The notes under the pieces are model-generated. The model did not search any database. It was not told the DNA's origin and saw only the letters and a program-made list of their open reading frames with translations. 42,340 nt of DNA. Origin: Nitrospira sp. (GTDB taxonomy: Bacteria; Nitrospirota; Nitrospiria; Nitrospirales; Nitrospiraceae). The position numbers and the translations under genes are program-made. The DNA lies in contig JAHBWT010000030.1 of assembly GCA_019636815.1 (NCBI GenBank), forward strand, positions 1 through 42,340. The letters run 5' to 3'. The first letter of the stretch is position 1. Each line of letters starts with the position of its first letter. Positions 6,464-14,215 of this stretch are shown here, piece by piece.

Positions 6464-7195
6464 ATGGGGAAGATTTCTGAGATCGCTCCGGACCTATTCC
6501 GCATCACGGCGTTCGTCGAGCCGTTCAATATTCAGTTCAGCCAGTTCTTGGTGCGCGACGATGAGCCGTTGCTGTTTCATACCGGTTCGCGCGCATTGTT
6601 TCCGGAAGTCAAAGCAGCGGTGGCCTCGCTCATCGACCCGCAGACCCTGCGCTGGATTGGGTTCAGCCATTTCGAGTCCGACGAATGCGCGACAGTGCCG
6701 GAGTGGCAACAACTGGCTCCGAAATCAGAAGTGGTGTGCAGTCTGGTGGGCAAGCTGGTGAGCGTCGACGATTGTCTGGCCCTCCGTCCAGCCAAAGGGA
6801 TGGCCGACGGTGAGGTGCTTGAGACGGGACGATACCGCTTCCGTTTTCTGGCGACGCCGCATGTGCCTCATTGTTGGGAAGCGGGACTGTTATTTGAAGA
6901 GACGGAACGAACACTCCTGTGTTCGGATCTCTTCCATCAAGAGGGAGACGTCGAACCGGTGACGGAATCGGAGGTGATCGATCGCTGTCGGAAGACGCTG
7001 ATGGACTATCAGCAAGGTCCGCTGGCGAATTATGTACCCTATTGTTCGTTGACCGATGCGACGCTGCATCGGTTGGCGGCACTGCATCCCAAACGGCTGG
7101 CCACCATGCATGGCTCGGTCTTTGTTGGTGATGGAAGCAAAGCGCTCCGTGATCTCTCGGCTGTTTGGCGGGAGGTTTTCAGTCCACAGTCATGA
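6464..7195 (+). CDS. Metallo-beta-lactamase-fold diiron protein of the ODP (flavodiiron) type, lacking flavodoxin
   Basis: A 243-residue protein with a certain start (GAGGAGGT five bases before the ATG). It carries the diiron-type motif H69-x-E71-x-D73 in 'SHFESDE', where a hydrolase would have HxHxDH. The remaining ligands are H136 (TPHVPH), D155 (CSDLFH) and H216 (MHGS). Spacing between ligands (67, 19, 61) equals that of the rubredoxin:oxygen oxidoreductase of Desulfovibrio as I recall it. Flavodiiron proteins reduce O2 or NO using an FMN domain; here the flavodoxin half is absent, as in ODP-type sensors or proteins that use a separate electron donor. Cytoplasmic, no signal peptide. No flavodoxin or rubredoxin gene is nearby. 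Confidence 0.85.
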   Translation: MGKISEIAPDLFRITAFVEPFNIQFSQFLVRDDEPLLFHTGSRALFPEVKAAVASLIDPQTLRWIGFSHFESDECATVPEWQQLAPKSEVVCSLVGKLVSVDDCLALRPAKGMADGEVLETGRYRFRFLATPHVPHCWEAGLLFEETERTLLCSDLFHQEGDVEPVTESEVIDRCRKTLMDYQQGPLANYVPYCSLTDATLHRLAALHPKRLATMHGSVFVGDGSKALRDLSAVWREVFSPQS

Positions 7196-7215
7196 CCTGA
7201 CATGACTGTGGACTG
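7180..7215. terminator. Long perfect hairpin overlapping the stop codon
   Basis: CAGTCCACAGTCATG (7180-7194) pairs perfectly with CATGACTGTGGACTG (7201-7215) over 15 bases with a 6-base loop. The TGA of the diiron-protein gene (7193-7195) is in the hairpin. There is no T-tract on either strand, so Rho-independent termination is unsure. Confidence 0.5.
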
Positions 7216-7336
7216 GGGGCTCAGCGACACTTGACCGGAGTCTATGAACAAGTTGAGAATTGCCCTGAAGTTCAGTTCTCCAGATCAGGCCGGTCCATCG
7301 CAACATGGTTAGACCGCTGGCAACAATGCAGTGAAC

Positions 7337-7963
7337 ATGAAGATCGCCATCGTTGGAGCCTCAGCTGGAATAGGGCTGGAGATCACGCGTCTTGCACTTG
7401 AGCGGGGGCATGAGGTCACCACCTTGTCGCGCCGGAGGGTTTCGCTCCCGGATCAGGCGAGACTGAAAAGGGTACAGGGTAGTGCGACGAATCCACACGA
7501 TGTACGGGTCACCGTGGAGGGAGCTGACGCCATTCTAGTGACACTCGGTGTGAAGAGCCCCTTCGCCACCACGCTGTTCTCCGACTCGGCACGTCTTCTC
7601 TTACAAGTTATCAAGGAGACAGGCTCCTCCCCAATGCTCCTTGTATTGACTGGTTTCGGTACAGGTGACAGTTGGGGATACAATTCGCTTCCCATGAAAC
7701 TCATGTTCACGCTGCTCCTCAAGAAAGTCTATGCGGACAAGAGTGAACAGGAGCGCGTAATTGCCGACGGATATCCACGCTGGGAGATCGTGCGTCCTGG
7801 CCGCTTAACCAATGGCGCAATGACGGGCCGCTATCGCGTACTGGACCAATTGGTGGAAGGCATGAAGGTGGGCGCCATTTCCCGCTCGGATGTGGCGCAT
7901 TTCATGGTGGCCCAGGCGGAGCATCCTACCTGCCTCGGCAAGTATGTGACGCTCACCTACTGA
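7337..7963 (+). CDS. NAD(P)-binding Rossmann-fold protein (NmrA/flavin-reductase-like SDR)
   Basis: A 208-residue atypical short-chain dehydrogenase. The start 'MKIAIVGASAGIGLEITRLALERGHEVTTLSRR' gives a nucleotide-binding GxxxGxG turn, with Arg residues after the second strand that favour NADPH. 'GADAILVTLG' marks the fourth strand, and 'PRWEIVRPGRLTNG' is the usual late motif of the NmrA-like and biliverdin-reductase-B-like group. There is no clear YxxxK catalytic pair, as usual in this group. The ATG at 7337 is preferred to the GTG two codons earlier. Substrate unknown; it stands alone between hairpin-bounded neighbours. Confidence 0.8.
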   Translation: MKIAIVGASAGIGLEITRLALERGHEVTTLSRRRVSLPDQARLKRVQGSATNPHDVRVTVEGADAILVTLGVKSPFATTLFSDSARLLLQVIKETGSSPMLLVLTGFGTGDSWGYNSLPMKLMFTLLLKKVYADKSEQERVIADGYPRWEIVRPGRLTNGAMTGRYRVLDQLVEGMKVGAISRSDVAHFMVAQAEHPTCLGKYVTLTY

Positions 7964-8140
7964 CCCGATACAGGCGGAACTTGTCGGTTTGCATAGCAAG
8001 CTGATGAGACGGTCCGGAGAGCGTTGACACATGATTGAACGAGCGAAGAATCACCCGCCAGCTTTATCCCGGCTGTGCATACTCTGCCGGTCAGTGGCTC
8101 AATAGTTGGGCATCAACCACACCACAAAAGGGGAAGTTCC

Positions 8141-9496
8141 ATGCGACGCCCATTTGGGAGATTGTTGAAGGCACTGTTCACGGCCGGTTGTCTTACGGCA
8201 GCCGTTGTGCAGGCGCAGGATGTGCAGCCGACCGCCGTGCTGTTTGAAAACGTACGCATCTTCGACGGTACAGGTGGCACGCTGTCCGCTCCGTCCAATG
8301 TGCTGGTGCGAGGCAACAAGATCGACAAGATATCGACCAAGCCGATCCCGGTCGATCGTCGTGCCGATACGCGCATCATTGATGGCGGTGGGCGCACCCT
8401 GATGCCGGGTCTGATCGATGCACACGTGCACCTTGCCATGGCGGCCGCCCCCATGTCGGTGCTGATGATAGCCGATATCGGTTACATCAACCTGCTGGCC
8501 GGCAAAGTCGCCGGCGACATGCTGATGCGGGGTTTTACGAGCGTTCGCGACCTCAGCGGCCCCACCTTCGGGCTCAAACGAGCCATCGACGAAGGTCTGG
8601 TCAACGGCCCGCGCATCTGGCCCTCCGGGGCGATGATTTCGCAGTCCGGTGGGCACGGCGATTTTCGCATGCCTTATGAAGTGCCCGCTGTTCGGGACGC
8701 GCCGCTAAGCCGCGGAGAGGTGATCAACGGAGGTATGATCGCTGACGGTCCGGACGAAGTCCGCAAACGCGTCCGCGAACAGCTGATGCTTGGTGCGAGC
8801 CAAATTAAGCTGGCTGCGGGCGGCGGTGTGTCCTCGCACTACGACCCGATCGATGTCAGCCAGTACACCGAGGCCGAGTTCCGCGCCGCGGTCGAGGCGG
8901 CGGAAAACTGGGGCACGTATGTCACCGTACACGCCTACACCCCCCGCGCCATCCAGACGGCCATCGCCGGTGGCGTCAAGTGCATCGAGCACGGCCAGCT
9001 GATGGATGAAGCGGCAGCGAAGCTGATGGCCGATAGAGGCATCTGGCTCAGCCTCCAGCCCTTCGTGGACAACGAATTCGCCAACTCGATTGGCACTCAG
9101 GAGGGGAGGGCCAAGCAGATGCAGGTCTTTGCCGGTACTGACAACGCCTACGGGCTTGCCAAGAAGTATAAGCTCAAGACCGCGTGGGGCACCGACATCT
9201 TGTTTGATCCCAAGATGACGAACACTCAGGGGGCGCAGCTTGCGACGCTGGTGCGCTGGTACACCCCGGCAGAGGTGTTGCAGATGGCAACCGGTGCCAA
9301 CGCCGAACTGCTGGCGCTGTCCGGTCCGCGCAATCCTTATCCGGGCAAGCTCGGTGTGGTCGAGGAAGGCGCTCTGGCAGATCTGTTGCTGGTCGAGGGT
9401 GATCCGACCGCCAGCATCCAGTTGATTGCCGATCCGGCAAAGAACTTCGTCATTATCATGAAGGATGGAAAGCTGTTCAAGAATATTGTCCGGTAA
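8141..9496 (+). CDS. Secreted amidohydrolase (imidazolonepropionase/prolidase-like)
   Basis: A 451-residue amidohydrolase-superfamily enzyme. The ATG at 8141 follows AAGGGGA and starts a signal peptide (MRRPFGRLLKALFTAGCLTAAVVQAQ), so it acts in the periplasm. The binuclear metal site is complete: H95-x-H97 in 'DAHVHLAM', a probable carboxylated lysine K223 ('QIKLAAGGG'), H264 ('VHAYTP'), H284 ('IEHGQ') and D352 ('GTDI'). The pattern matches the group that includes Xaa-Pro or Xaa-Arg dipeptidases and similar cyclic-amide hydrolases; the exact substrate cannot be read. It is richer in GC and in GCC/CTG codons than its neighbours to my eye, which hints at transfer from a high-GC proteobacterium. 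Confidence 0.88.
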   Translation: MRRPFGRLLKALFTAGCLTAAVVQAQDVQPTAVLFENVRIFDGTGGTLSAPSNVLVRGNKIDKISTKPIPVDRRADTRIIDGGGRTLMPGLIDAHVHLAMAAAPMSVLMIADIGYINLLAGKVAGDMLMRGFTSVRDLSGPTFGLKRAIDEGLVNGPRIWPSGAMISQSGGHGDFRMPYEVPAVRDAPLSRGEVINGGMIADGPDEVRKRVREQLMLGASQIKLAAGGGVSSHYDPIDVSQYTEAEFRAAVEAAENWGTYVTVHAYTPRAIQTAIAGGVKCIEHGQLMDEAAAKLMADRGIWLSLQPFVDNEFANSIGTQEGRAKQMQVFAGTDNAYGLAKKYKLKTAWGTDILFDPKMTNTQGAQLATLVRWYTPAEVLQMATGANAELLALSGPRNPYPGKLGVVEEGALADLLLVEGDPTASIQLIADPAKNFVIIMKDGKLFKNIVR

Positions 9497-9575
9497 TGCC
9501 CAATAGCAGCATGTAATGGACAGTGCCCCCGCTGCCTCGTAGAGCCGTGGGGCCGTTAGCAGGAACTAACGTGGG

Positions 9576-10016
9576 CTAAGACGTTGGCTCTTGTCCGGGA
9601 ACGATCCTCCCTTCTTCCAAATCTTGCAAATCCGACCAGGTTGTGATGTCGGTGCGTGACGGATCGACGGCGTCGCGGTATTTCTTGAATCGTTTCAAGC
9701 TTTCAGGAGAGCTCGGACCTCGCAGTAAGAGTTTCTGGTTCCAGTCTTCTATTTCCTCGGGCCGATGCGGTCTGGCGTGCTGTTGAAACCAATCGGCTAC
9801 GGCCTCATCGGTGCGGGTGGCGTTCACTGCGGCGGTAAACTGCTCGCTGGTGATCCCCGCGAACTCCATGAGCCGTTCGTCCATCGGACAGGGGTAAATG
9901 TATTCCCCCTCGGTGCCGGCGAGCACGGCCCGGCATTTGTCGATCATGCGCGCAAGATGCACATAGCCGGCCAGCTTGAATCGCATGCTGCGAGGAAATT
10001 CTTTCCGCAAATCCAT
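9576..10016 (-). CDS. DUF5069 family protein
   Basis: A 146-residue cytoplasmic protein that I recognise as DUF5069 from 'LRKEFPRSMRFKLAGYVHLARMIDKCRA', 'GEYIYPCPMDERLMEFAGI' and the later 'WNQKLLLRGPS'. Function is unknown. Its ATG lies two bases after the stop of the DUF3386 gene upstream on the same strand, so the two are an operon and probably translationally coupled. Confidence 0.8.
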   Translation of the reverse strand: MDLRKEFPRSMRFKLAGYVHLARMIDKCRAVLAGTEGEYIYPCPMDERLMEFAGITSEQFTAAVNATRTDEAVADWFQQHARPHRPEEIEDWNQKLLLRGPSSPESLKRFKKYRDAVDPSRTDITTWSDLQDLEEGRIVPGQEPTS

Positions 10017-10018
10017 CG

Positions 10019-10693
10019 TTAGAGCAATGTGTGGTTCTTGAAAGCCAAATTCTTGACGACGACCTGGCCGTTTTCATAGGTGATGATCCGTCTGGTGGCC
10101 GGCAGGTCACACGCCCCGATACGAACGTGAGTGTCCGTGAAACTCTCGACATTGGTGAGTTTCCCATCGGTGGGTGAATAGTAGTAGACCGTATACTTGG
10201 TCGTGAGATTCTTCTGGTCTTGTGTGGTTGCGCTTTCTTCAACGTTGATCGTAAAGGCAAACGGATTCATGCCGGGATGGGCCATCTTCCGGTTGATCTG
10301 AGTGATGCGGTTGTCTTTGACGCGGTAGAAGGAGTTCGAGCCATGGATGATCAATTTGGTGCCGAAAGGATGACCGTCTTCTTCCATCGTCAGCGAATAC
10401 TTTCCGTCAGACTCCTCGAAGCTCCGTGGGCCACGATGGACCGCGATCATACCAAGCTGTTCCTGTGCCCACTTTTGCGTCTCGCCATCTTCCAGCTGAA
10501 CCGAGACTTCCCGAGGACTCTTGACCGTGACCGAGCCGCCGGTTTCTTGCCCGTTCACATTCACGGTCAGGTCGGCGGTAAATCCTTGGAAGTCTTTGGG
10601 CCAGCGAGCGGTCGCTTCAAAAGCGCGGCGGAGCAGATCGCGGGCCTGAGGGTCGTCGGCTACTGTCGAAGGTTTGTGCGTTGGTTGCATCAT
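10019..10693 (-). CDS. DUF3386 family protein
   Basis: A 224-residue protein matching DUF3386, a family best known from cyanobacteria: 'RDLLRRAFEATARWPKDFQGFTADLTVNVNG', 'GSVTVKSPREVSVQLEDG', 'VHRGPRSFEESDGKY', 'TVYYYSPTDGKLTNVESFTD'. No signal peptide is seen at the chosen start. The ATG at 10693 has a GAGGAGATTG ribosome site; a longer in-frame version beginning at 10759 would start within the likely promoter. It is the first gene of a two-gene operon with DUF5069. Function unknown. Confidence 0.8.
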   Translation of the reverse strand: MMQPTHKPSTVADDPQARDLLRRAFEATARWPKDFQGFTADLTVNVNGQETGGSVTVKSPREVSVQLEDGETQKWAQEQLGMIAVHRGPRSFEESDGKYSLTMEEDGHPFGTKLIIHGSNSFYRVKDNRITQINRKMAHPGMNPFAFTINVEESATTQDQKNLTTKYTVYYYSPTDGKLTNVESFTDTHVRIGACDLPATRRIITYENGQVVVKNLAFKNHTLL

Positions 10694-10729
10694 CAATCTC
10701 CTCTCAGAAAAATCACTGGATTGTCTATA

Positions 10730-10759
10730 CTTATACCGGGATCGTGAGAGAAGGCTCAA
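10730..10759 (-). promoter_or_regulatory. Probable sigma-70-like promoter for the DUF3386-DUF5069 operon
   Basis: On the minus strand TTGAGC (10759-10754) and TATAAG (10735-10730) are separated by 18 bases and lie about 37 bases before the DUF3386 ATG at 10693. Both hexamers match the consensus at four or five positions. Confidence 0.4.
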
Positions 10760-10940
10760 GCCTCAATCCACAAGAAAATTTGAAGTCTATCCGCGAGCGC
10801 GGGGTGCGTCGTAAGTAGGCACAATATTTGATGTTCCCAAGAATCACAGGACTCTGATATACTCCAGCAATTTTTTAGCCGGGGATATTCAATACTCGAG
10901 GCCGTGGTCGGTCTTCGGCTTACGTCGAGAAAGGATGGGC

Positions 10941-11321
10941 ATGGAACGGCGAGCTGCTTCGCATACCGAAGAAGAAGAAATGAACCAACGCCGTAAGCTT
11001 CTGAACGCGGCGAGACGAGGTGATACGAAAGCCATCAGCAAACTGTTTGAGCTGTATCAAGTGCGTGTCCTCAGCGGAGATCAGTTGGCGAAGGTCAATC
11101 GGACCTCCACCTATATGGTTCCGGTCAAACCCTCGCAGAGCGGTAAGTCGAGATCGCAGGAAAAAAGAAAAAAATCGGTTCCTTCACAAGCAAAGGGAGG
11201 CAAGAAACCAGCCAAGGCACCGATAGCCACGCCAGGGGTCAAAGTCCCGCCCAATCCTGCTCATGCAAAAGCTGCAAACGCGGTCAAAAAAGCAACCAAG
11301 CGAAACGCCAGACATAAGTAG
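10941..11321 (+). CDS. Small basic protein with lysine/alanine/proline-rich tail, unknown function
   Basis: About 126 residues. The N-terminal half (MNQRRKLLNAARRGDTKAISKLFELYQVRVLSGDQLAKV) is helical and ankyrin-like in feel. The C-terminal half is low-complexity and strongly basic (GKSRSQEKRKKSVPSQ..., KAANAVKKATKRNARHK), like the tails of histone-H1-like nucleoid proteins. I infer nucleic-acid binding. Starts at 10935, 10941 and 10980 are all in frame; 10941 has AAGG six bases upstream. It converges on clpS with only 12 bases between the stops. Confidence 0.6.
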   Translation: MERRAASHTEEEEMNQRRKLLNAARRGDTKAISKLFELYQVRVLSGDQLAKVNRTSTYMVPVKPSQSGKSRSQEKRKKSVPSQAKGGKKPAKAPIATPGVKVPPNPAHAKAANAVKKATKRNARHK

Positions 11322-11333
11322 AGGGAGGTTCCG

Positions 11334-11630
11334 TTATTGCACGGCGACTCGGAGCCCGCCTCCCGCGAGTTTTGCAGCAATATGTTCGGCTTGATCTGTT
11401 TCCCCGGTGAAGACGATGGCTTCTCCGTCATGATCGATTCGATAGGCTAACTCGAACGCTTTCGTCGACGTCATCCCGGGAATAAACCGGCAAAATAGCT
11501 CGATGACCTGCTGGTAGGTGTGGCAATCACAGTTGTACACAACCACGCGGGACTCAAACTCCGTGCCTGAACCGGTTTGGACTTCTTCGGTAATATCAGG
11601 AATGGTTTCTGGTGTTGCGGGTGTCGGCAT
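11334..11630 (-). CDS. clpS: ATP-dependent Clp protease adaptor ClpS
   Basis: About 98 residues. 'RVVVYNCDCHTYQQVIELFCRFIPGMTSTKAFELAYRIDHDGEAIVFTG' followed by 'EHIAAKLAGGGLRVAVQ' is the ClpS fold, with the 'N-C-D' strand lining the N-degron pocket and the His of 'DHDG'. ClpS brings N-end-rule substrates to ClpAP and regulates ClpA. The ATG at 11630 is used here; an in-frame GTG at 11651 is equally possible because neither has a clear ribosome site. No clpA lies in the window. A 70-residue gene precedes it on the same strand. Confidence 0.85.
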   Translation of the reverse strand: MPTPATPETIPDITEEVQTGSGTEFESRVVVYNCDCHTYQQVIELFCRFIPGMTSTKAFELAYRIDHDGEAIVFTGETDQAEHIAAKLAGGGLRVAVQ

Positions 11631-11707
11631 GCAGCGCGGAGTTCTAGGCACGTGGAAAAAACTGATTCCCGTTTGAGTTGTACGACTTCATGGCATCCAG
11701 CTCGCTC

Positions 11708-11920
11708 TTACACCGTGTCCATATCGATCACTTCTGTGGCATCCCATAGATTTTTCAGCTCGGCATCAGCCAACTCTTTTTCTCGATCCTCTTCAGTCTC
11801 GATTCCGAGGGGTGGGCGTGGTGGTGACGAAGCCGGACCGCTACGCACTTCTTGACAGGTTGGTCCCGTCGTCCGTTCGGAGCGACGGCGTTTCTTGGCC
11901 GGGTCCATGTTAACTGGCAT
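11708..11920 (-). CDS. Small acidic-tailed hypothetical protein upstream of clpS
   Basis: A 70-residue product with a good ribosome site (AGAGGG five bases before the ATG). It has a basic N-terminus (DPAKKRRRSERTT) and an acidic C-terminus (GIETEEDREKELADAELKNLWDATEVIDMDTV). It looks unstructured apart from one helix. I do not recognise a family. It lies about 78 bases upstream of clpS, and a perfect 18-base palindrome sits just before its ribosome site. Confidence 0.55.
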   Translation of the reverse strand: MPVNMDPAKKRRRSERTTGPTCQEVRSGPASSPPRPPLGIETEEDREKELADAELKNLWDATEVIDMDTV

Positions 11921-11931
11921 CGCAACCCTCT

Positions 11932-11949
11932 GAGACTACATGTAGTCTC
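11932..11949. promoter_or_regulatory. Perfect 18-base palindrome GAGACTACATGTAGTCTC
   Basis: The sequence equals its own reverse complement over all 18 bases, with no spacer. It is 11 bases upstream of the ATG of the 70-residue gene on the minus strand. A spacerless palindrome suits a DNA operator better than an RNA hairpin, since the central bases could not form a loop. The likely target is the small gene and clpS. Confidence 0.4.
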
Positions 11950-12051
11950 CTCCGATTGCGCATGTCTTGTCAATCGGACGATGATCGGATAAGCGAAAAC
12001 CGACAGTTCCCGGGTTTCGGATGATATCCACTGTCGGAACGAGTATTGTGC

Positions 12052-13179
12052 TCAAAACAGGGTCTCTGCCACCGTATCAGCGTATCGCCGTCCCAAGGGA
12101 GTCAGCCATAGGCGATCGTGATCTGAATCGAGCAGGCCCTGGTTCAGGAGTGTGTCAACCTGATGATCTCGCTCTGCAGCTCGGCTCGTCAGTCGGGGCA
12201 CACCGCGGAGAAGGCGCAACCCAAATACGAGCGCATCTCGCTGTCGTTCGAGAATTGAGAGTGTGGTTTGGTCTACAATCGGCAGACGATCGTCGTTCAA
12301 CCTTTCCACATAGGATTCAAGATCCGCCATTTTCCCGAATCTGGTCCCAGCAAGATACGACTGGGCGCTGGGGCCGAGTCCAAGATACTCACCGCCGGTC
12401 CAATACAGGAGATTGTGGCGACAGGCAGATCCCGGTTTGGCATAGTTGGAAATTTCATAACGGGCAAATCCCGCGCTGGCAAGGATGTGTTCCGCTGCGG
12501 ACTCCATCTCGACCTGAAGCGCCTCATCGGGAGGCGCCACGACTTTACGAGCAATGTCCTGGGCCAGTCGCGTGTCTTCTTCAACGGTCAGGGCGTAACA
12601 GGAGACATGAGTTGGCCGATGCGCCAGCAGTGATTCCACGGTGTCCGTCCAATCGTGCAATGATTGGCCCGGCAGTCCGTACATCACGTCCAGGTTGATG
12701 TTCTGAAACCCCGCACTGCGCGATTCGTGAACGGCAGTTGCCGTGTCTCGAACCAGCCCGAATCGCCCGATGGCGGCGAAATCCTGGTCCTTCATGGATT
12801 CTGCTCCGAGGCTGATTCGATTAAATCCGGCCTTGGCTAAAGCACTGAGACCTTCGAAACTGACGGTCGATGGGTGCGCCTCCACTGTGATTTCCGCGGT
12901 CGGGCTAGTCGGCCACGTCGCTCGAATCCGTTTCAGAATGGTCGTCAAGTATTCGGTGGGGAGAGATGTCGGCGTCCCCCCACCGAAATAAATGCTTTGC
13001 AATAGACGTCCATTCAAAAAATCTTGTTGGGTGTGGAGCGCAATCTCTTGAAGGAGGGCAGACTGAAACCGCGCGATTCGATCGAGTCGGGCGATCTCCA
13101 AGTAGAAGGCACAGAAGTGGCAACGGCGGCGACAGAAGGGGACATGGATGTACAGACCGACGGCTTCTGAAGGGATCAT
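12052..13179 (-). CDS. hemW: HemW-like radical SAM protein (coproporphyrinogen III oxidase family)
   Basis: A 375-residue radical SAM protein. The cluster motif is C16-x3-C20-x2-C23 in 'CRRRCHFCAF', followed by 'IYFGGGTPTSLP', 'EITVEAHPSTV', 'GFNRISLGAES', 'INLDVMYGLPGQ' and 'SCYALTVEEDT'. The C-terminal HemW domain is seen in 'ISNYAKPGSACRHNLLYWTGGEYLGLGPSAQSYL' and 'GLRLLRGV'. HemW is now regarded as a haem chaperone rather than the anaerobic oxidase HemN, which has a longer N-terminus and an extra Cys after the motif. Its ATG overlaps the stop of the 90-residue upstream gene by four bases (ATGA). Confidence 0.9.
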   Translation of the reverse strand: MIPSEAVGLYIHVPFCRRRCHFCAFYLEIARLDRIARFQSALLQEIALHTQQDFLNGRLLQSIYFGGGTPTSLPTEYLTTILKRIRATWPTSPTAEITVEAHPSTVSFEGLSALAKAGFNRISLGAESMKDQDFAAIGRFGLVRDTATAVHESRSAGFQNINLDVMYGLPGQSLHDWTDTVESLLAHRPTHVSCYALTVEEDTRLAQDIARKVVAPPDEALQVEMESAAEHILASAGFARYEISNYAKPGSACRHNLLYWTGGEYLGLGPSAQSYLAGTRFGKMADLESYVERLNDDRLPIVDQTTLSILERQRDALVFGLRLLRGVPRLTSRAAERDHQVDTLLNQGLLDSDHDRLWLTPLGRRYADTVAETLF

Positions 13180-13448
13180 GTGTCGAACGGAAACAGAACG
13201 GATTTGGAGAAATCTCTCGTCAAGACAATCTCGATCTCGTCCGCTGGTGACGCCCCGCGGTTCCTGATGTGCGCAGCCCAGCCTCCATGCCGGCGCAGTG
13301 ACTCAAAAACCGACTTGATGAGCTGGGGTTTGATTCGGGCTTCCCACTCGCGCACCCAATTCTGCTCATCTTCGTCGCCGGCGTAGTCGTCTGGGAAGGA
13401 AGCTTCGAGGGTGAAACGGAGGGCAAATGTTTTTTCTTCCTGGTACAT
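13176..13448 (-). CDS. Conserved small hypothetical protein coupled to hemW
   Basis: About 90 residues from the ATG at 13448 (MYQEEKTFALRFTLEASFPDDYAGDEDEQNWVREWEARI). It ends 'EIEIVLTRDFSKSVLFPFDT' and overlaps hemW by four bases. An in-frame extension upstream to 13559 would run into the divergent FmdB gene and looks non-coding. A single alpha/beta domain is likely. No named family is recognised. Confidence 0.6.
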   Translation of the reverse strand: MYQEEKTFALRFTLEASFPDDYAGDEDEQNWVREWEARIKPQLIKSVFESLRRHGGWAAHIRNRGASPADEIEIVLTRDFSKSVLFPFDT

Positions 13449-13524
13449 CGCGTCCTTGTCGTTGCGATTCAGCAAGGCTGATCTTATAATGCATCTCGCT
13501 CTGAATGTGAAGGAGATGTTCGCA

Positions 13525-13749
13525 ATGCCTATCTTCGAATATGTGTGCTGTGAATGCAATCATCGTTTTGAGCTCCTGATTCAAGGATCGGTGGAGGCGG
13601 CGTGCCCAAAGTGTAAGACGAGCAAGCTCGATAAACAGTTTTCAGCCTTCGGTGTCGGCGCGACAACTGGTTGGGCTTCATCTGGGAATCCCGGCCCCTG
13701 CGGTAGTTGCGGGGATCCACGCGGGCCCGGTGCCTGTTCGATGAACTGA
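13525..13749 (+). CDS. FmdB-type zinc-ribbon protein
   Basis: A 74-residue protein. 'MPIFEYVCCECNHRFELLIQG' and 'ACPKCKTSKLDKQFSAFGVG' form the FmdB putative regulatory zinc ribbon with two Cys pairs. The tail is Gly/Cys-rich (GPCGSCGDPRGPGACS), as usual in the family. The ATG at 13525 follows AAGGAG at 13510-13515. FmdB proteins are small regulators of uncertain target, named from an amide-utilisation locus. It diverges from the hemW operon and is followed by a hypothetical gene eight bases on. Confidence 0.88.
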   Translation: MPIFEYVCCECNHRFELLIQGSVEAACPKCKTSKLDKQFSAFGVGATTGWASSGNPGPCGSCGDPRGPGACSMN

Positions 13750-13756
13750 ACGCCTC

Positions 13757-14083
13757 ATGGGCTCGTCGGGTGAACAGGCGCTGCAAGGCGCGATCTCAAC
13801 CATCTCGCAATCCGATCCTCTTATCAAGCTGCTGCAGCAAGTGCGATTCGGTCGCATGAAACCGACGGATGTGGGGTTACGCGCCGTGACCGAATCGTGG
13901 CTTGAAATCTACGCGAACGCGCTGAACACGGAAGGCCTCACTCAATCCGATCTTCGACGACTCAACCCCGCCCCTCGGCTTGAGGTTCTCATCGAAGTCG
14001 GTGTGCTCGCGGACGATCATCCTGGCGTGACGGCTCTAACCGCTTCCTACGACCGGGTGCTGGCTCGTGCTACTGGTGAATAG
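13757..14083 (+). CDS. Hypothetical helical protein downstream of fmdB-like gene
   Basis: A 108-residue product ('QSDPLIKLLQQVRFGRMKPTDVGLRAVTESWLEIYANALNTEGLTQSDLRRLNP') that looks mostly alpha-helical. It has no signal peptide and no recognised family. The ATG at 13757 lacks a clear ribosome site, but the short gap to the FmdB stop suggests cotranscription. The 130 bases after it show nothing of note. Confidence 0.5.
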   Translation: MGSSGEQALQGAISTISQSDPLIKLLQQVRFGRMKPTDVGLRAVTESWLEIYANALNTEGLTQSDLRRLNPAPRLEVLIEVGVLADDHPGVTALTASYDRVLARATGE

Positions 14084-14215
14084 ACCCATCGCGTCTCTCC
14101 TCTCGCTTCTGTTTCTATCTGGTCTCGATTCTCTTGCCAACCACAAGAGTGCCAGCCATTGTGTGCAGGTGTGGGTGTGATGGAGGGGGGAAAGGGGAAA
14201 CTTCACCGACACCAG

